The translations under genes and the position numbers were made by a program. The notes below the pieces were generated by a model. The model was given only the letters and a program-made list of their open reading frames with translations, was not told the origin of the DNA and did not search any database. Positions 55,201-64,000 of a stretch of 64,000 nt of DNA are shown piece by piece. The first letter of the stretch is position 1. Every line of letters begins with the position of its first letter. Origin of the DNA: Typhlomys cinereus (Eukaryota; Chordata; Mammalia; Rodentia; Platacanthomyidae); NCBI GenBank assembly GCA_023101885.1, contig JALPQD010000516.1:7646-71645 (forward strand). The letters are read 5' to 3'.

Positions 55201-56321
55201 AACTGTGTTGTTTTTTTTTTTTGTCAAGAGAAAGAATGGAAGGCAGGTCCTCTCGATATGAGTCAACACGGGCTGGTGGTAGAAGTTGTGGCGAACCACA
55301 CTCCTGAGGAGACGGCGTTCACCCTCAGTTCGGCTGTCACAAATTACCACAAGCCCAGCGGCTTGCAGCGACATAAGACGACATCTCAGAGTCCTGGAGC
55401 GCATTTACCCGAAGCGCATCTCCCTGGGCTAAGCATGACTCCTCCTGCTTCTGAATCCCTGAGGCAGAGTCTACCTTCAGGCCTTCCCGGGCTTTGCCAG
55501 GCTGCCAGCATTCCTGGGCATGGAGCTCTCGTCCACTGTCACCTCCAGAGTCACAGCCTCTGCTTCCCCCTCCTGGCTCCTCCGGGACCCTAATTATGCC
55601 GCACCCATGTATGGAAGCAGAGTAATCTCCCCAGTGGAAATGTTTATAACCAGCTAGGCACGGAGGTGAATGCCCCTGGAAACAGGATGGAAGCTCAAGA
55701 CTAGGGCTGGGAGATGCCACTGGTTGCTGAGCAAGCACAAGGACCTGAGTTCAAATCCTTAGGACCCACATAAAAGCCAGACACACCACGTGTCTAAACC
55801 CAGCGCTTCCACAGTCAGACAGTAGATAGTTAGGAGAATCTGTGGAGTCTCCAGTCAGCATGACACACACAAAGTGAACCACAAAACCTCAAACTCCAGG
55901 TAGAAGGTGAGGAATGACATATGAGGCTGCCCTCTGACCTCCACACACACCCCTCTGACCTCCACACACGGGTGCCCTCTGATCTGCACACACAGGTACC
56001 CACACTCAAACACACACAGCGCACAAGATCTAAAAAGAAACAACTGGAAAAGAAAAAATTTTTAAAAGACCCTAATAAAATTCATTGGGACAAACACACA
56101 CACATACACACACACACACACAGGGAGAAAGCTTTGGGTAAGAAAAAGAACAGAGATTAGCAGGAATGGGAGGGAACAAGACAAGACAAGGGCAGAAAGC
56201 ATATGAATGTGATTGAAATGCATCATGCCAGTGTATGCAAGTGTCGTTAAATCCACTGATAGGTGTAATTAACATATGCTAATTTAAAACATTTAATTTT
56301 TTTCAACAACTATGAAAGTAC

Positions 56322-56660
56322 TATACCAGTTACTCTTGTGTGTTGCTGTGAGAGAACAAGTCAAGCAACTTAAGGGAGAAAGGGAGATTTATTCAGTTAT
56401 AGGTCCAGAGGGGAGACAGTCTTTCCCAACGGACGCAGCGTGGCTGGAGGCAGAAGAGGGAGGAAGCCTAGGTTACTGCAGACATCTTGGAGGCTGAGAG
56501 CTGCAGGACTGCTGCAAAAGCAGACTTCTCCTGGAGGTAGGGTGGGACCAACCCACCTCAAGGCCCACCGCCCTCTTCCCGAAAAACTCCACCTCTCAAA
56601 GGTACCATGACTTTCCCAAACACATGAGACTGGGGGGAGGGCACATTTCAAACCATGACA
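56322..56660 (-). mobile_element. Solo LTR of the same family as the LCA5L intronic element
   Basis: GTTACTCTTGTGTGTTGCTG, TTAAGGGAGAAAGGGAGATT, GGTAGGGTGGGACCAACCC and CATTTCAAACCATGACA match the LTRs at 16537 and 18373. Confidence 0.8.
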
Positions 56661-57714
56661 AGTGCTAATTCTTCTACATTCAGATGTTTTGCTAAGTTCA
56701 GGGTAAAATATAACAATGAACCAACAACAATCTCTTTGGACCCAAGGAAACCAACAACCCTAAGTACCACCTAATTAGGCCACAACAGGACCAAAAAGGG
56801 ACACTGTGTCTGGGTCTAAGTTGAAGATGAGTTTATGGGTGTGCCTTGCATTGTTGGTATTAATAAAACACAGGAAGGCTGCGTATAAAATGCCAGTGGT
56901 GAGGGAGTCAGGGATAAATAACTCAATATGCCTGTAAAACTAGGAAAAATGTAAAAATATTTAAATATAAAATATAACATTTATATTGTATATGACATAT
57001 AATATAAACAGGCATGTGCCTAACTAATTTTTTTTTTCAGAACGGCATTATGATGCGCTATTGAGTATGTAGGCCCCTCAGTGGAAGCTCTCTCCAGCTG
57101 AAACCTGAACTTACAGCAGTTCACACACAGTTCAGAGTGGCAAGCCAGCCACGCAGTATCCCCTGAAAGGGGATTTTGCAGCATTCAAAGATCTGCTCAC
57201 AAACAGCGGAGACATTTTTCAAAACCACATAATAAGGACCACTTTAAGTCATAAATTAAACTAAATTGCACTTGTGTGTGCAAGCAAGAGGGAAATGTGT
57301 GACTCATCTGTTTTTGCCAAAGAAGCTGTTTTACTTTAATGAAAGGAGAGGAAATGAGAAGACATTCAGAGAGAGACACTTGTATCCCTTCACTTTATAT
57401 ACGTCCCTTTTCTTCCCATTTCGTCCTTTGTAAAGTTACACCAGGGTTGGCAAGAGGGCTCCGTGCCACACAACCCTGACCACCTGAATTCGACCTGGAT
57501 CCCCCAGATGAGGTGGTCCACATCTATACCCCCAGCACTCCTGAGGGAGTTGGAGACACAGACACCAAAACCCCGTGAAAGCTCATGGCCGCTAAGGAGC
57601 GGCGGGAACAAAGAACAGTCTCAGCACAGTGGAAGGAAGGAAAGAGTGCCCAAGAAGTTGGCTTCTGATCTTGGCATAGGTGTGCGTGTGTTATCTTTAA
57701 AAACTAAAGTTGGG

Positions 57715-58040
57715 GGCCGGAGAGATGGCTCGGGGGTTAACCCTCTGCCTTGCAGGCAGAAGGTCCTGAGTTCAGGATCCCAGATCCTGAGTAAAAAATG
57801 CCAAGTAGAAATGGCACAGTGGCCTGCACTTCCGTCCCTGATGGGTGGAGCCTGGGAAACCCCAGAGCGAAGCAAAAAGGAGGTAGAAACAATCCAGGAT
57901 GATTCCCGAAAGCACCCTTGGGCCTCCACAAGGACACACGCTCAAGTGCCCTCTGACATGTGTGCACGTGCACGCATGCACACACACACACACACACACA
58001 TACACACACATACACACACACACACATACACACACACACA
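57715..58040 (+). mobile_element. tRNA-derived SINE, copy 18, with CA tail
   Basis: GGCCGGAGAGATGGCTCGGG head, a full body, and (CA)n/(ACAT) tail to about 58040. Confidence 0.88.
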
Positions 58041-58059
58041 AAGTTAGTAAATAAACAAA

Positions 58060-58459
58060 CACCAAAGTTGCCCGAGTCTCCTGTGACATCCCAGAAGATG
58101 ACGACATCATGCTGATGCGCTTCAGTCACATCCGTGTGGCACTCAGCCCCCTGGGAAAGAAAAAGAATCTCCAGCTTGACAAAGGGCGGGGAGACAGAAG
58201 AGACTGGCTACTGCTGGAACATTCTGCAGCCCTGCACAGCGCATGATCAAGGGTGTTGCATTGGGCTTCTGTTACAAGATGAGGGTCCTATACGCTCGCT
58301 TTCCCATCAATGTCGATATTCAGGAGAAGGGGTCTCCTGTTAAAATACAAATGGAAGGCAGAGCCTATGAAACTCAAGAGAAAAGGCAGAGAAGAGGTAG
58401 CAGCAATCCAGCGTGATTCCTGAAGTCATCCTTGGGCCTTTACGGGCACACACAGTGTC

Positions 58460-58496
<37 letters not shown>

Positions 58497-58850
58497 ACAC
58501 ACATGTGCAAAAATAAAGTTTAAAAATAAATAAAGAAAAATATATCCTCAGAGTTCGAATGAGGGCAGGTGCTGCTTGTTCTGATTCTCAAGCCCAGAAA
58601 GATGAACGAGTCCTTGAAGGAAACGATACTGAACGTGTTTCTGACAAAGCCGCTTTGATTCAGCAAGCCACAACAGTCAAAAACAAGGACATAGCAAAAT
58701 TTTGGATGATATCTCTGTTTGCAAGACAGGAACAGTGCGGCAGGCTGATGAGTAAGAGCTAAATTATCCAGCTACAGAAACAAGATCCTGGGTTGTAAGC
58801 ACAATGTGTTATGCTTTGGACACAATAAAAGACTTCTATTAAAAAAAAAT
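58060..58850 (+). pseudogene. RPL9: RPL9 processed pseudogene, split by a SINE
   Basis: Intronless matches to large-subunit ribosomal protein L9 in order: DIPEDDDI (about 58090), [41 protein letters not shown] (to about 58335). After the SINE come [19 protein letters not shown] and [18 protein letters not shown]. The rest is out of frame, followed by AATAAA (near 58825) and a short A run. An internal deletion removes the KGRTVIVKG region. The parent encodes a 192-aa cytosolic ribosomal protein. Frameshifts and insertion rule out function. Confidence 0.88.
58345..58540 (+). mobile_element. SINE 3' part inserted in the RPL9 pseudogene
   Basis: AAATGGAAGGCAGAGCCTAT, AGCAATCCAGCGTGATTCCT, CACACACAGTGTCC, then (CT)n/(CA) and AATAAAG tail. 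It interrupts the pseudogene between the ENG and YIRRV regions. Confidence 0.75.
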
Positions 58851-59454
58851 ACCATCATCACTTCTGAGAAAGTATTGGGAAGGAATCTTCGCCTTGTCAT
58901 TTTGTAAACAGCACTGTTAAAGGAACATTTTTCTGGCTTGGCATGGTGCCGCGTGCTTGAGACCCCAGCACTGGGACACTGTGGCCCGGTTCCACCAGCG
59001 TGGGCTACACACAAGACCCTGTCTCAAGACAGCACGACTCCACTTGTGATTATTCCGGCCAGTGACACCAAGCACGGGACCAGATTTACCAGAAGGCAGG
59101 ACTCTTCTGGTGAAAAGAACACCCTGAAAGCATAGCAGGGAAGCCACGTCTTCAGGGCCCTGACACATGGACGCCTTCGGGTGGACACGTCCATTCATGG
59201 GGAGGAGCAGTCAGCTGCTCCATCGAGTGGGGTGGAGCTGAAGGAAAGCCCTTCTTTTCTGTGTCCAGAAGCCAGGGTGGGTGCAGGAGCAAGATGGAGT
59301 GATGTCGGGGTCTCTGGGTAGCGTAGGGCTTTCCATCTCCACTGTAATCACTTAGGAAGGACAGCCTGTCGCCACAGAGAGTCACGGTCATACCTACTGA
59401 CAACGAAGCATATGGACCACTCAAGCGGTCTGTGAGCAGGTGTGACGCAACCCC

Positions 59455-59520
59455 ACAGTGGGGCCTGCTGGTTCCTGCTGGTTCCCGCTGGTTCCTGCCG
59501 TTCCCGCCGGTTCCCACCTG
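59455..59520. repeat. GCTGGTTCC short tandem repeat
   Basis: Six to seven copies of a 9-10-bp unit (CTGGTTCCTG / CCGGTTCCC). Confidence 0.85.
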
Positions 59521-60478
59521 TGGCTTCTTCCTTGCTCTGGTGTTTCTGCCCACCGCAGTGACAAGGACCTTCTGTGGCCGCCGTCTTCTCACACCTTTGC
59601 ATCCCAGGCTTCACTACTTTACAGCAACGCAGACCGCAGACCAGGGTATCTGGCCCCACGCTTTGTGACTCAGGCCCAGTGCCCCCTTCACATCTTCTTC
59701 TGTCCCCACCGCCCCTTGCTTCGCTTCCCTTCTGCTGGGCTTCATGGCTGACGTCTCTTCTGCTGTCGACTCTAACTTCAGTCTGGGTTCTGTCCTGCAC
59801 CACACTGCTGGGACCTGCACAGACCTACTGGCCCTGTCCACGTGCAGTCCTCTCCTGCACATCTCGTCCTCCAGGACTGCAAACGCAACTGCTTCTGGAC
59901 CCTGGACGCTGGCCTAAGCACTCCAGCTAAGCGAGGTCACATAAACCCTCTGCCTCCGCTCAAATGCCTGGGCCCCTTGCTGGATCCCCATCCACCCAGC
60001 TCAGTGAACTGGGGGGGCCAACACTCCAGAACAACCCCACTCCTGTCCCTGGTAGATCCCACTTTGGGTTCCAGAGTCTAGTCTCTCGATTCTGGTCCAA
60101 CTCAAGGGTGGAACCCCATCCAAGGGGCGTAGGTGGATACTCTCTGAAGTTACCGAATTCGGAACAGTGAGTCGAAAGAATTGACTGAGGTTCTAAGAAA
60201 AGACATTCTGTGTCTCAAGGCTCTGATGTGGGCGTGACACAGAATTTCCTTCCAGACTGAGGATGAAGCCAAGGGGTCGGGTCAGCACTTGATTGGTGAA
60301 GGCCTCGTGTTCTGCTTCTGGTGCAAGAATCAATCCTTTGCAGAGACGCGTTTGTAGGAACGAGAGTACTGGTCAGGGCACTGGTTTAGCTTCAAAAGTG
60401 GCTGGGCTGGAATAAGGACTGATGATGATTTCCGATGCTGGCCTTGGGCCTCCACAGGTGCATATTCAAGTGCCCTCT

Positions 60479-60480
<2 letters not shown>

Positions 60481-60524
<44 letters not shown>

Positions 60525-60550
60525 TGCACGCATGCACGCACGCACACACA
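60481..60550. repeat. (CA)n and CGCATGCA microsatellite
   Basis: About 20 CA repeats then CGCATGCACGCATGCACG. Confidence 0.97.
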
Positions 60551-60571
60551 TGCAAAAAAAAAAATTATAAA

Positions 60572-60808
60572 GAGCCTGGGGAGATGGCTCAGGGATTAAA
60601 ACTTTTGCCTTGAAACCAAACGGACCTGAGTTTGGATCCCCATTTGCCACATAAAAATGCAGGACAAATGTGGCCGTCACCTGCACTTCCAGCCCGAAAG
60701 GCAGAGCCTGAGAAACCTCAGAGCAAAGCAATAAGGAGGTAGACCAATCTAGGAATCCAGGTTGATTTCTGAAGTCACTTTTGGGCTTCTGCAGGCACAC
60801 ACAGTGTC

Positions 60809-60855
<47 letters not shown>
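60572..60855 (+). mobile_element. tRNA-derived SINE, copy 20, with (CA)n
   Basis: CCTGGGGAGATGGCTCAGGG head and body to a CA tail at 60812-60853. Confidence 0.85.
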
Positions 60856-61295
60856 CAAAAGAAGAAAGATACTGCCTAGTCATCTCTCAACTGTGTTCTG
60901 GTTCCTTCATGTGCTTGTGTTGGCAACTTACAACTTGATTCAGTAGATGAGATGGTCCCACGCGAACATAAGGCCTAGATCACATCCCCAAAGCCAGTGG
61001 GAAAGCTGGGCAGTGCTTGCAGCCGACTATATCCTAACATTTAGGAGGGAATCCAGGTGCAGTCTGTTCGCTCCTCCTAGCCATTGGCAAGCACGGACTT
61101 CAACTCAGAGACCTTGCTTTAAAAAAATAAATAAACAAAGACAAGGATGAGAAGACACCCACCACCAACTTTAAACCTCATACAAGCACACCTATGCACA
61201 TTTACACACACACACACACACACACACATCTGTATCTAATCAATCATCTATGGGCCATGGCTTGCCACCTCTGGCCTAGAACACTTCCAATTTTC

Positions 61296-61574
61296 TTTTT
61301 TTTTTTATTTATTCAATTGCGCATGTATGCGTGTGTATGTGTGTGTGTATGTATGTGTGTGTGTAGAACCACAGACGAATTTGGGAACCACCATGGACGC
61401 CTCCACCTCCTCCTTTTACTGTGCCCCGGGATTCACAGGCTCCGCCCTACCAGGACCAGAAACGCAGGCCGCCCCCGCTTCTGTCTGGTGTCTATATGTG
61501 GGGTCTAGGATCTGAACTCAGGACCTTCCGCCTGCAAGGCAGAGGCTTAACCCCTGAGCCACCTCTCCAGCCCC
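61296..61574 (-). mobile_element. tRNA-derived SINE, antisense, 'GTATAGA' subfamily, perfect 16-bp target duplication
   Basis: Flanked by AACACTTCCAATTTTC at 61280-61295 and 61575-61590, identical. This defines both ends of the SINE precisely. Confidence 0.95.
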
Positions 61575-61590
61575 AACACTTCCAATTTTC

Positions 61591-62090
61591 GTGGGAGAAA
61601 TATATTCAAGAGGTGTCCACTCTCCGCTGGAGTGGGAAGACCTGGGACAAGAGGATATGGAAAAAGACAAGGAGACCAAGGATTCGTGACCCAAGGCGAC
61701 TTGCTTTATTGTGTAGCATATTTATACTCGTTATTTCAAGAGGAAGTGGCGCACTAAAATCTTGTGGATATGATCTGTGTACAAGGGTGCATACAGACAA
61801 GCAAAACATCTTGAAGCACGTACTACCAGTGTAGTTTCACTCTTACGCCACCACTTAAACGTCATAGCTTGGAGCGGAGCACGTCCCCGGGTCCATCTGG
61901 AGGCCTCATCCCGTGCTCAGAACATTCTTTGGACTTGTATCCAAACGCTTGTTCCCAGGCATTCCTGAGAACTTAAGAAATCTTCAACACATGGCATGCG
62001 CCCTCAACAACCTTCCCAAGATGGCTTCTGCACTGCTCACTGCCAGATGACCTTCCCAAGATGGCTTCTGTGTTGCTCACTACAGTGAGG
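61591..62090 (-). mobile_element. Probable solo LTR, class II type
   Basis: On the - strand: two copies of AGAAGCCATCTTGGGAAGGT (near 62065 and 62025), GAGTATAAATATGC (TATA, near 61728) and ACACAATAAAGCAAG (polyA signal, near 61708). The order enhancer-TATA-AATAAA is that of an LTR. Ends not resolved. Confidence 0.5.
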
Positions 62091-62211
62091 TAAGTACATG
62101 CTTCATCTTGTTATTTCCTTAAGACCTGGAGCAGTGCCCTTGTTCTCCGGGCAATAGTGACTCTCCCTCCTCCTGCTCTCTTCCATCTGTTCTCCCTGAT
62201 CTATTTTTATT

Positions 62212-62257
62212 ATAAGCTTCTTTCTTTCTTTTTCTTTCTTTCTTTCTTCTTTCTTTT

Positions 62258-62324
<67 letters not shown>

Positions 62325-62425
62325 CTTTCCTTTTTTTTTCTTTCTCTTTCTTTCCTTTCTTCCTTTCTTTCTTCCTTTTTCTTTCTTTCCTTCTTTCTTT
62401 TCTCTCTCTCTCTCTTTCTTTTTCG
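62212..62425. repeat. (TTTC)n microsatellite
   Basis: About 200 bp of TTTC/TTTCT repeats. It abuts the following SINE as that element's tail. Lys/Glu or Phe/Ser open frames here are artefacts. Confidence 0.97.
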
Positions 62426-62630
62426 TGTGTGTCAGCGGGCACTGCGTGCTCCTGTGGAGAACCAAGGGTGACTTCAGGAATCATCCTGGATTGCTTCTAC
62501 CTCCTTTTTGCTTCTCTCTGCAATTTCCCTTTTCCACCTGGCATTTTTTTAGGTGGGACCTGGGATCCGAACTCAGGTCCTTCTGCTTGCTAGGCAGTCT
62601 TAACCCCTGAGCCCTCTCTCCAGTCATTTT
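62425..62630 (-). mobile_element. tRNA-derived SINE, antisense copy 22
   Basis: CCTGTGGAGAACCAAGGGTG, AATCATCCTGGATTGCTTCT, ACCTGGGATCCGAACTCAGG and CCCTGAGCCCTCTCTCCAG. Confidence 0.88.
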
Positions 62631-63294
62631 CCCTGGTCTTCGCGTATGCATTTGCACGGCTCCATCTTGCCCTTCTAAAGGTCCTGAAGCACTGCCAGGG
62701 ACTAGTTACGCCTGGGAAAGAGCCACGTGACTTCGCACCCCCCACATGCTGCCTGTCCTGTCCTCCATAGGCCGACTGCTGTTCCTTCCCTTCCTGTGAG
62801 AGGCTCCGGGGCTTGAGATACATGCCTGCTGCTCTCTTTCTCTCCCCCCCCCCTTCCTCTCTCTCTTTTAAGCCACTGGAACTGTTTTGTGGGTGAAATG
62901 TGGAAGAGTTTGGGACTTTGGGGTAGTAAATCTACTGAATGCTGGAGGCAGTTCAACGGGGCGTTGTGATGGGACTTGAAGACAGGAATACAGAGAGAAA
63001 CGTGGACAGCAGAGGCCTGGCTTGGGAGGTTTCAGAAGGGAACAGAGTCTGTACTGAGAACTTCGCTAGGTATTCGTTTGAGATTTTGTCAAGACTCTGG
63101 TGTCATTCTACATGCGATGAGAATCAGACAGAAACTAAATTTGAAGGTACTGGATGGTTTGTTTGACAGAGGACATCTCAAAGCGGGGCGTGCTGAGGAC
63201 AGCACCAAGCAGCTGTGGTTGTTAAATAGATCACACCACCGAAGAGGACTCCTTTGTTGTACTGTGATGGCAGGAGGGATGTCCTTTAGGCAGG

Positions 63295-63680
63295 TGTAGA
63301 GCAGCCGTGCTGGGACAGTCTCTGAAGGCCTTTGAAGGTCGTCCTCAGGGCTGGGATGACCCTGAAGGAGTACACCCTATTAATGTGGAGGAACTTACTC
63401 TAACTCTTCACAGAGACAAGGTTGCCAACTTCCCCCACCCCTCTGTTCATGAAAGAATATGAAGAACAGCTCTCTACTGTAAATAAGTCCCGCCGTGAGG
63501 TTGGGCACAAGATCAACTGGGTCGGGCCCCAATATGAAGAGACCAAGGAGATGTAGAGGACCAAAAGCCCCGATTAGATTTGCAGAAACTGAGCTAACCA
63601 ATGAGGAAAAAGTGCACCCCTGCCCCCCTGCACTAGAACCAATGAGAACTCATGTGACCATGGGAAACAGGAGGAGCAGG
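63295..63680 (+). mobile_element. LTR-like relic related to 54585-54900
   Basis: GAGCAGCCGTGCTGG, GCCAACTTCCCCC, ATGAAAGAATATGAAGAACA, AGCTCTCTACTG and CTAACCAATGAGGAAAAAG align in order with the LTR at 54585. Confidence 0.4.
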
Positions 63681-64000
63681 AGGAATGAGTATCAGGCTTG
63701 GGTCAGAGGGGGCATTAGAATGTCCTTCATACAAATCATCCAAGTCGACTTTACTTCCAGCAAGCAAAAGTTTTCAACCAGGGAAAAACCAGGGAACAGC
63801 ACAGCTAAATTCTTTACAGAATTATGTTAAAGATACACATTGTAAAGCTTACCTAGGCTAGCAAGAAAAAGCAGAAATGACACGTAGTTACTACATGGGG
63901 ACAGACATGGTGTCTCCAGGCAGAGTTAACTATACACCTTGATTTAATGTCCATAACCTTGTGATCCACAGATAATGTACTTCAGTGGTCTCAAGATGCA

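Larger units (their letters stand above)
50900..64000. other. Intergenic region upstream of GET1
   Basis: No gene recognised except the RPL9 pseudogene. It contains SINEs, a class II ERV fragment, four LTR fragments and many microsatellites. Stretches without an assignment include 51700-52700, 55250-56300, 56660-57700, 59100-60400 and 62640-63290. The 55320-55600 part has CTGTCACAAATTACCACAAG, an old mammalian repeat pattern I cannot name. Confidence 0.6.

Noticed and set aside
59348..59930. Several ORFs of 80-150 codons at 59.1-60.2 kb
   Set aside because: No recognisable domain, overlapping on both strands, and partly driven by a short GCTGGTTCC repeat.
62103..62484. Lys/Glu-rich ORFs over 62.1-62.5 kb
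   Set aside because: Translation of a (TTTC)n tract plus a SINE.

Overview
The window is nuclear DNA from a mammal, almost certainly a myomorph rodent. Two conserved protein genes have canonical GT-AG introns. The rest is dense in SINEs, L1 remnants, LTR elements, CA/GT microsatellites and minisatellites. Relics resembling B1 and RSINE1/B4 point to rodents. The commonest repeat is a tRNA-derived SINE with a B2-like head but a body I do not recognise as mouse or rat B2. A dipodoid (jerboa/birch-mouse type) is one possibility, but that is inference. There is one ambiguous base (N) at 7836.

Layout. 1-5948: about 2.4 copies of a 2.46-2.50 kb tandem unit, each carrying an intronless ALYREF (mRNA export adaptor) retrocopy. 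The array breaks off into ERV-like sequence with an RNase H motif and an LTR holding five 38-bp repeats (5949-7834). 7835-10180: intergenic, SINE-rich. 10190-10650: CpG-island promoter with an RFX X-box and an NRF1 site, for LCA5L (lebercilin-like, ciliary). Its seven coding exons run 13210-33104 on the + strand and give 656 aa. Its introns hold a complete antisense MaLR/ERVL-type element with target-site duplications, a tailless U2 snRNA retropseudogene, several minisatellites and L1 pieces. 33105-39855: a nested-transposon graveyard between the two convergent gene ends.

39855-48929 (- strand): GET1/WRB, the ER receptor for tail-anchored protein insertion. All five coding exons are present and give 174 aa. 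Its CpG-island promoter holds a full CRE palindrome. About 250 bp upstream a 1.7-kb minisatellite begins, with 33/36-bp units and a 312-bp higher-order period. 50900-64000: intergenic, with a class II ERV fragment (tRNA-Lys-like primer site and gag start, - strand), solo LTRs, an RPL9 processed pseudogene split by a SINE, and many microsatellites.

The tail-to-tail LCA5L-GET1 pair matches mammalian synteny (human chr21q22). In human, SH3BGR lies just beyond the LCA5L promoter. Here no SH3BGR exon was recognised there, and the ALYREF array lies instead. The most unusual features are the ALYREF array with its duplicated promoter-like block, a minisatellite that starts exactly at an LCA5L splice donor and reiterates donor-like sequence, and the higher-order VNTR beside the GET1 promoter. 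None is a proven new system. No computation was possible, and family assignments rest on recognising motifs and remembered protein families.
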